Source of the DNA: Azophilus sp964638775
GTDB taxonomy: Bacteria; Pseudomonadota; Gammaproteobacteria; Pseudomonadales; Azotimanducaceae
DNA length: 18,717 bases
Direction of reading: 5' to 3'
NCBI GenBank assembly: GCA_964638775.1
Contig: CAZWZH010000083.1
Coordinates: 1-18,717, forward strand
The translations under genes were made by a program, and so were the position numbers. Below, piece by piece: positions 13,897-18,717 of this stretch. The stretch's first letter is position 1. Each line of letters opens with the position of its first letter. Under the pieces are notes generated by a model, which did not search any database, had not been told where the DNA came from, and saw only the letters and a program-made list of their open reading frames with translations.

Positions 13897-15843
13897 TCAG
13901 ATAGCCCGCGCCGCCAGGTGTGCGGTGGCGATCGCTCCGGGCAGGAAGCCCGGTGAGGCTGCATCGCCCACCACTTCCGTTCGACAGCTCAGGCGGGTGA
14001 ACTCCTCGATCTGCACCTGATCCGGACCGCGGTCGGTAACCATCACCAGGGTTTCCGCATCCACCTCCAGGTCCGGCCATCCGGCCCTGGAGGCAACCAC
14101 GGCCGTGTCGGTCCCGACCGAAGCGAGGCTTGCCTGGGTCAGCAATGTGAAGCTGCCGGTCGCCTGCAGGGGCTCCATGGCGGGAACCCCGACGCCGATC
14201 GCCGTCATCTGCGGCGCGAAGCTGTCGAGACTGGTGACGAAGGTGACGTCCGCGCCCTGCTGCAGAAGAAATTCCGCCGCGCCAATGGCCTCGTATCCTC
14301 CGACCTCGTCGAAAACCAGGGCGCTGCCCTGTGTCTGGTTGTAACCCCCGCTCAGCAACTCGGCCGCGCTTACCGCTCGCTTCGGCGCGGTTCCGGGCGG
14401 CAAATCCGCGATCGTCGGCCGGGCGCCCACGGCCACGATGACCGCATCCGGCCGCAAGGCTTCGATCTCGTTTCCGGACACCCGGGCAGAAAGGTGCACG
14501 TCCACGCCGAACCGTTCCATCTCATCGCTCAGCCAGTCCACGATCTCACCGATGGAGCTGTGTTTCGGCGCTAGCCGGGCAGCCCGCAGGGTACCGCCCA
14601 ACGACGGGGCGGCTTCGAACAGGCTCACCCGGTGACCGCGCAGGGCGGCGACCCGGGCCGCTTCCATGCCGGCCGGCCCGCCGCCCACCACCACGATGTG
14701 CCCGGGTTCAACGGCCGGTTCGATCAACTGCTCGGCAAGCCGGAGTTCCTGTCCGGCGGCGACGTTGACCGCGCAGCCGACCCGGCCCTTGTTCAGGCCC
14801 CCCACGCAGCCCTGATTGCAGCCGATGCAGGGGCGCACTTCCCGAACCCGGCCGGATGCGGTCTTGCGCACCAGGTCCGGATCGGCGATGTGGGCGCGGG
14901 TCATGCCGACCAGGTGCGCCTTGCCGGCGTCGATGAGGGCATCGGCCTGGGCCAGCGTGGTAAAGCGGCCGGTGACGATGGTAGGCAGGGTCGTGAGCGC
15001 CGTGACCCGCTCGCTGAACGGGATCTCGTAGCCCGCCTCCTCGTGCATGGCGGCGATGATCTTGTGGCTGTTCAGGGAGCTGCCATGGGAGACGTTGAGG
15101 TAGTCGATGATGCCCTCTTCGAGGACGCGGTTGACGATCTCGACGTGCTCGGCCACGTTCAGCCCGCCCGGCAGGTTGTGCGGCCCGACCCGGGTGCCGA
15201 CCACGAATTCGTCGCCGACCGCTTCCCGCACGGCCCGCAACACTTCCAGGTAGAAGCGCATCCGGTTCTCGAACTTGCCGCCGTACTCGTCTTCGCGCCG
15301 GTTGTGGCGTACCGAAATGAACTGCTGCAACAGGAAGCCGTGGGCGCAGTGCACCTCGACGCCGTGCAGCCCCCCGGCCTTGACCCTCGCCGCAGCCGCC
15401 GCGAAAGCAGCCGTGACCTCGGCGATGTCGTCCGCGGACATGGGATGGGCCAGCATCGGCGATCCCGGCGCCGGAACCGCGGAAGCGGACCAGGGACGCT
15501 GCCAGGGCGCGCCGCCGTACAGCCCCATGTGATTGATCTGGGCGAACACCCGCATGCCGTGCGGTGACGCCTGTTCCATGAGCTTCTCGTAGCGGGGGAC
15601 GATGGCGTCGTCCCAGGCGTGCAGGGTCATGGGGCCGCTCCAGTGCACGCTGGCAGCTTCCAGGATCGTCAGGCCGACCCCGCCACGGGCCCGGGCGATG
15701 TGATAGGCGATCAGGTCGTCGGACAGGTCGCCAAAGCCCATGCTGGTGCCATGGGCGGTGCGGACGACCCGGTTTTTGACTTCGACGCCGCCGATGATTA
15801 AAGAGCTCAGTACTCGCTCAAGCGCCAACTGTCCTGATTCCAA
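13897..15843 (-). CDS. FMN/4Fe-4S/FAD oxidoreductase of the 2,4-dienoyl-CoA reductase/trimethylamine dehydrogenase family
   Basis: This 648-residue flavoprotein has the three-domain layout of 2,4-dienoyl-CoA reductase and methylamine-type dehydrogenases. An Old Yellow Enzyme barrel spans about residues 8-335, with AQINHMGLYGG, EVHCAHGFLLQQFIS and the N-x-R-x-DEYGG-x-ENR signature. A 4Fe-4S cluster motif follows: PCIGCNQGCVGG with Cys339, Cys342 and Cys346, and Cys357 in RVGCAVN. An FAD-binding Rossmann motif, HIVVVGGGPAGMEAA, starts near residue 383, followed by a less typical pyridine-nucleotide-like domain. The substrate cannot be read from sequence. The start is uncertain: TTG at 15843 has no strong Shine-Dalgarno, and TTG at 15828 also fits. 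It converges on egtD with a 95-nt gap. Confidence 0.9.
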   Translation of the reverse strand: MESGQLALERVLSSLIIGGVEVKNRVVRTAHGTSMGFGDLSDDLIAYHIARARGGVGLTILEAASVHWSGPMTLHAWDDAIVPRYEKLMEQASPHGMRVFAQINHMGLYGGAPWQRPWSASAVPAPGSPMLAHPMSADDIAEVTAAFAAAAARVKAGGLHGVEVHCAHGFLLQQFISVRHNRREDEYGGKFENRMRFYLEVLRAVREAVGDEFVVGTRVGPHNLPGGLNVAEHVEIVNRVLEEGIIDYLNVSHGSSLNSHKIIAAMHEEAGYEIPFSERVTALTTLPTIVTGRFTTLAQADALIDAGKAHLVGMTRAHIADPDLVRKTASGRVREVRPCIGCNQGCVGGLNKGRVGCAVNVAAGQELRLAEQLIEPAVEPGHIVVVGGGPAGMEAARVAALRGHRVSLFEAAPSLGGTLRAARLAPKHSSIGEIVDWLSDEMERFGVDVHLSARVSGNEIEALRPDAVIVAVGARPTIADLPPGTAPKRAVSAAELLSGGYNQTQGSALVFDEVGGYEAIGAAEFLLQQGADVTFVTSLDSFAPQMTAIGVGVPAMEPLQATGSFTLLTQASLASVGTDTAVVASRAGWPDLEVDAETLVMVTDRGPDQVQIEEFTRLSCRTEVVGDAASPGFLPGAIATAHLAARAI

Positions 15844-16052
15844 CTGAAACCATCATGGTGTGATTTTGGCGGCGGTCAGTCAATGCGAAGAATGTGGGCA
15901 TACACGCAACCACTTGATTTATTGAGGCTGCATAGGCACGCAGCCAGCAGTATTCAAAGTCTTTTGAGGCTGGTTTTGCGTAGTCTGATTTGAGTGTTCT
16001 CGGTACGTGCGGCACTCAATCTGGCCAGTGGAGAGCAACCATGTCGAAGTCA
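15844..16052. other. Gene-free stretch with falling GC content
   Basis: These 209 bp mark the change from GC-rich housekeeping DNA to lower-GC accessory DNA. A small inverted repeat is visible (GGCTGC near 15928, GCAGCC near 15945). I see no convincing gene, RNA or promoter. A minus-strand frame of 60 codons crosses it but looks unlike a protein. Confidence 0.5.
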
Positions 16053-16529
16053 CTACTTGCCGACCGATCCGAAATGAGTTTGGAAAGCGGTAAACGTCCA
16101 CACGGCAAGGCTATTGCCTTCAAGCGAAATGATGATCTTGGCACCCGCCAATGCACCCGGATGTGCGGCGAAGATTGTCAGGAGTTTCGGGACCGTTATG
16201 CGTGGTCTGTTGTTGTGAAATGAGATCGTAGTCGGGTAGATCAGATTTCGCGCCTCGTGGAGGTCGTCGGTACCAAGCTCGACTGTACCGGCAATCACCT
16301 CCCCCGGGTCGAGGCTCCACTCTTCCGAAGCTTCCAGATCCGTCAAATACCAAGCCTCCAATCTCTTCGACGATGGAAGTCTAAGCAAACGTTTCCAATG
16401 CAGTGGCACAAAAGCTGCTCTCCGCTCCGAATCCAGCCAGGGAATGCTTATCGAAACGGGAAGCTCGAAGCGGTGATTGTCGAGTGTAACCGCAGGATTT
16501 TTGGGAATTTTTAGAAGATTTTTTTCCAC
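16053..16529 (-). CDS. Hypothetical protein, 158 residues, accessory region
   Basis: I do not recognise this protein. It has mixed polar and hydrophobic composition like a soluble alpha/beta protein (FELPVSISIPWLDSERRAAFVPLHW, read in two parts as FELPVSISIPW and LDSERRAAFVPLHW). No signal peptide or membrane segment is visible. The start is weak: GTG at 16529 has no Shine-Dalgarno, and the upstream 180 bp is strongly AT-rich. It is transcribed away from the three-gene cassette that starts at 16764, sharing the control region between them. Its lower GC content differs from the housekeeping genes. Confidence 0.55.
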   Translation of the reverse strand: MEKNLLKIPKNPAVTLDNHRFELPVSISIPWLDSERRAAFVPLHWKRLLRLPSSKRLEAWYLTDLEASEEWSLDPGEVIAGTVELGTDDLHEARNLIYPTTISFHNNRPRITVPKLLTIFAAHPGALAGAKIIISLEGNSLAVWTFTAFQTHFGSVGK

Positions 16530-16763
16530 AGGGAAGTAAATTTCTATTTTTTATAATAAAAACAGATATTTAAAGTATATATGAAATCAAAATGGCATAT
16601 CTTGTATATGGGAATTTTTGTGGCACAATATGTTGTGTTGGTTGTGGTCCGAGGACTACGGTGCGTAAGCAATTTGCGCTTTGGTTGTTGAGTAGACGCG
16701 TGTAGCATGGACAAGGGGGCAGCCACGAATGGTAGCACTGAGGCTGCGAGCAGGGAGAAATCG
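16530..16763. promoter_or_regulatory. AT-rich divergent control region of the accessory cassette
   Basis: This 234-bp region separates two divergently transcribed gene sets and is the most AT-rich part of the window near 16540-16600 (TTTTTTATAATAAAAACAG). On the minus strand TATTAT is a -10 candidate; on the plus strand TTGTAT (16602-16607) followed by AT-rich sequence is a weak -35 candidate. A strong Shine-Dalgarno, AGGGAG at 16752-16757, precedes the ATG at 16764 by 6 nt and decides that start over the in-frame ATG at 16707. Confidence 0.45.
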
Positions 16764-17192
16764 ATGGCCGAAATCGAACATACCAGAGACGTCTTCCGTG
16801 CAAGTGATCAGGAAATTCCGCTCCTTGCGGCGCAAGCAGCGCTTGAGCTTGATCTCTTGGAGAAACGACTAGGGAAGTCGGTAGAACACGTCAACAAGCT
16901 TGCGGACTATTTTGCGGATGTTCACGAACCATTGTCGGAGTTTTACGATCCAGTCACTTCCGGCGTTATCAGCAGAGCGCTTTGCGCCTACTTCGCGCTC
17001 GACTTTGAGTCGCTAGCCGATTTTGACATGCACAATCGTGAAATTGGGGAAGAATTACGTAAAGCCGCGCAGGGAGATGTCGAGATTCCGGCTGCTCGTC
17101 TAAGGGACTTCTGCCTGGCGATATCGCAGTTCTCCTCGGCGTCTCAGAGCAATGTATATGGGAACCGAGAACGCCATCCGTTCCGTAAATGA
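16764..17192 (+). CDS. Hypothetical helical protein, first gene of a three-gene cassette
   Basis: I do not recognise this 142-residue protein. It is predicted by eye to be mostly alpha-helical and acidic (AAQAALELDLLEKRLGKS, VEHVNKLADYFADVHEPLSE), with no membrane segment. The start at 16764 is supported by AGGGAG 6 nt upstream; an in-frame ATG at 16707 would add 19 low-complexity residues. Its end overlaps the next gene by 41 nt, so the two are probably translated together. Confidence 0.65.
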   Translation: MAEIEHTRDVFRASDQEIPLLAAQAALELDLLEKRLGKSVEHVNKLADYFADVHEPLSEFYDPVTSGVISRALCAYFALDFESLADFDMHNREIGEELRKAAQGDVEIPAARLRDFCLAISQFSSASQSNVYGNRERHPFRK

Positions 17193-18438
17193 GCGCCAAC
17201 TCCGCAACACATCCAGAAAGATAGGTTCAGTTCGCGCTCTCATTCAGCAGTTGCTTGAGGAGGACTTTCCGTATCCCCAAGGAAAGACCCTGCTCGCGGC
17301 GATAGATGAACTGCTAGACCACCGCGAAGTTGCAATCGCAGACGCAGACCCTGCGGCAAGTTGCGAAGTCGTCAATCGCCTTTGCCAGGTGTCCCAGAAA
17401 ACGATAAGTGACCATTTGCCATTGGTTGGTTTTGTTCTTCGATCAACGAACATACGCAACGCTTTCGAGCTGTATGCACCGCTATTGAAGATCGTCCAAA
17501 AGGCCTTGGGACCCGAGGCAAACCTTGTAATATCTTCCGAGTGGGAGTTTTCTCCGTATACACTGATTCCGCCCAGAATTGGTGGCAAGCATTTCGTTTT
17601 GATTGGCCTGCCGGCTTCTGAGTCGGAAAACGCGCTTGCTTCGCCCTTGGCTGGCCACGAGTTGGGGCACAACGTCTGGTACAACGAAGGCCTAGAACGC
17701 AAATACACCCCGCTGGTCAAGAGAGGATTAGAGCGGGTCATTCAAGACCTCCATTGGAATGAATTTCAAACCCACTTTTCAGCTGTGGGTTCGAAGGATC
17801 AGGTTGGCGATCTGATTGGACAGCAGGTGTGGGCGCCTTCCTGGAGATGGTGTATGTCGCAGCTTCAGGAACTATTTTGCGATAGCATTGGACTTCTCCT
17901 CTTCGCCGAGTCCTATTTGCACGCTTTCGCCTTCCTTCTGGCACCGGCGATTAGCACGGAGCGCTCCCAATTTTATCCAGCCATAATGGATAGAGTCTCT
18001 TTTCTAGTACGCAATGCCAAGCAGAGGCGTCTGGCCGATTTACCAAACTACAGCCGCTACTTTGAGTCAGAGAAAACGCCCGAGGACAATGCTCACACGT
18101 TCCTCCTACAGCTAGCTGACGAAGTGCGCGACGAACTGGAATGTCGACTGTTCGAAGACGCAGAACGGATCATGGAACAGTGGGGGCTGCAGACGCATGA
18201 TCCGACAGAGATTGAGGCGATTTACAAGTCCTTTGTCGCATTGACTCCCGCAATCAAAGCAACCTCGCTATCAAATATCGTGAATGCGGGGTGGAGAATG
18301 TATCTCGCCGGCTTTGCGGACTGGGATCAGTATGTAGAAATTAAGAATGACAAGCAAAAAGCCGAGACGGTATTGAACGACCTGATCTTGAAGAGTGCTG
18401 AAGTGTTTGAAATCAATTGGATGCGTGAGGCGCCATGA
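17152..18438 (+). CDS. Putative zinc metallopeptidase (HELGH gluzincin-like), second gene of the cassette
   Basis: This 428-residue protein has no overall match I recognise. It contains AGHELGHNVWYNE (HExxH, residues 169-173) and, 67 residues later, QELFCDSIGLLLF (Glu240, Asp244). HExxH followed by E-x3-D is the zinc-site pattern of gluzincin peptidases such as M48. The N-terminal 130 residues and the region after 250 look helical. No signal peptide is visible and no clear membrane segment, so it is probably cytoplasmic. The start may be ATG 17152 or ATG 17158. It overlaps the preceding gene by 41 nt and the following one by ATGA. Its GC content is lower than in the housekeeping part. Confidence 0.75.
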   Translation: MYMGTENAIRSVNERQLRNTSRKIGSVRALIQQLLEEDFPYPQGKTLLAAIDELLDHREVAIADADPAASCEVVNRLCQVSQKTISDHLPLVGFVLRSTNIRNAFELYAPLLKIVQKALGPEANLVISSEWEFSPYTLIPPRIGGKHFVLIGLPASESENALASPLAGHELGHNVWYNEGLERKYTPLVKRGLERVIQDLHWNEFQTHFSAVGSKDQVGDLIGQQVWAPSWRWCMSQLQELFCDSIGLLLFAESYLHAFAFLLAPAISTERSQFYPAIMDRVSFLVRNAKQRRLADLPNYSRYFESEKTPEDNAHTFLLQLADEVRDELECRLFEDAERIMEQWGLQTHDPTEIEAIYKSFVALTPAIKATSLSNIVNAGWRMYLAGFADWDQYVEIKNDKQKAETVLNDLILKSAEVFEINWMREAP

Positions 18439-18581
18439 TTATTCGGGGAAGCAAGCTTGCGGATAGGATTGCGAGTGCACCCGTAGGCGATTCTGACTCC
18501 GTGGTAATTTGCCCATTGCCCGATCTTGAGAATCTGCGTAAAACGAGCGATGCGTCGCTAGCCCGACCTATTCGTGAATGA
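18435..18581 (+). pseudogene. Truncated dCTP deaminase-like reading frame, third gene of the cassette
   Basis: The 48-codon frame starts with ATG overlapping the previous stop (ATGA). It reads MIIRGSKLADRIAS, then VVICPLPDLENL and SDASL, ending in ARPIRE. Proteins of the dCTP deaminase/dUTPase superfamily begin with a similar helix, a V-I-x-P-L strand and then S-x-D-L-R-L-G. Here the match breaks off at SDASL, exactly where DLRLG would be expected, and a stop follows seven codons later. The other frames do not continue the family. I read it as a remnant cut by recombination or insertion, but it may be a genuine small protein. The family call rests on a short motif. Confidence 0.4.
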
Positions 18582-18611
18582 ACGTAACGAGGCTGGCAAG
18601 AGTAGTGGAAG

Positions 18612-18687
18612 CACTGGGTGGCGCGGACCAGAGCGCGCGGAGGCGTGCTTACAGCACGTTGAGCACGCGGCGGGAGCACGCCCAGTG
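18612..18687. repeat. GC-rich nested hairpins at the right edge
   Basis: CACTGGGTG (18612-18620) pairs with CGCCCAGTG (18679-18687), with one wobble. Inside, CGTGCT-TAC-AGCACG (18644-18658) is a perfect small hairpin, and GCGTGCT can alternatively pair with AGCACGC at 18662-18668. The stretch is GC-rich, unlike the cassette before it, and begins just after the truncated reading frame. It may be part of a repeat or element that continues outside the window. Confidence 0.45.
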
Positions 18688-18717
18688 ATTTCGCTGCTAT
18701 TGACGGCCGCAGTAGTT

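Noticed and set aside
14632..15567. Plus-strand frame of 311 codons opposite the flavoenzyme
   Set aside because: It is an antisense shadow; the minus-strand flavoprotein has clear FMN, Fe-S and FAD motifs.
15919..16101. 60-codon minus-strand frame following the 158-residue orphan
   Set aside because: It overlaps the orphan in another frame, is Gln, Thr and Asn rich, and has no ribosome binding site; it is probably chance.
17755..17790. Similar peptides FQTHFSAVG in the metallopeptidase and FQTHFGSVG at the end of the orphan 16053-16529
   Set aside because: The match is nine residues with no extension on either side and is on the opposite strand, so I treat it as chance rather than duplication.
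18560..18717. Frameshifted continuation of the dCTP deaminase-like gene
   Set aside because: One frame stays open to the window end (starting PDLFVNERNEAGK) but shows none of the family motifs.

Overview
The window looks like the chromosome of a GC-rich gammaproteobacterium. The evidence is gene order and protein sequence: a def-fmt-rsmB-trkA-trkH cluster, a divergent dprA-purE-tsaC-aroE cluster, and a ctaA-ctaB heme A pair, all reading like gammaproteobacterial housekeeping proteins. TrkH aligns from its first residue with the E. coli protein as I remember it. I cannot place the order or genus. Start codons are often TTG or GTG, and many neighbouring genes overlap by a few bases, so translational coupling is probably common.

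Layout. (1) Positions 1-5461, minus strand: def, fmt, rsmB, trkA and trkH (cut by the left edge). This operon links removal and addition of the N-terminal formyl group, 16S rRNA methylation and potassium uptake. A 262-bp nested inverted-repeat element (1038-1299) sits exactly between trkA and trkH. Its outer end appears to supply the ribosome binding site of trkH. (2) Positions 5724-8617, plus strand: dprA, purE, tsaC, aroE, tightly packed. (3) Positions 8618-8893: a gap with hairpins, including a long palindromic unit that may be related to the trkA/trkH element, then an AT-rich probable promoter. (4) Positions 8894-13801, plus strand: a membrane-anchored SCO-like protein with a CxxxC motif, heme A synthase (ctaA), heme O synthase (ctaB), then ergothioneine genes egtB and egtD. 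The cytochrome oxidase subunit genes that often precede ctaA are not here. egtD ends inside a palindromic repeat. (5) Positions 13897-15843, minus strand: a three-domain flavin/iron-sulfur oxidoreductase of the 2,4-dienoyl-CoA reductase/trimethylamine dehydrogenase type.

(6) From about 15844 to the right edge the base composition drops visibly and no housekeeping gene is recognisable. This looks like an acquired accessory segment. It holds a minus-strand orphan gene (16053-16529), an AT-rich divergent control region, and a plus-strand cassette of three overlapping genes: a small helical protein, a 428-residue protein with a HELGH zinc-peptidase motif plus a downstream E-x3-D, and a 48-codon reading frame that begins like a dCTP deaminase-family protein but stops early beside GC-rich hairpins. 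The cassette is the best candidate here for an undescribed system, possibly anti-phage, but that function is inference only.
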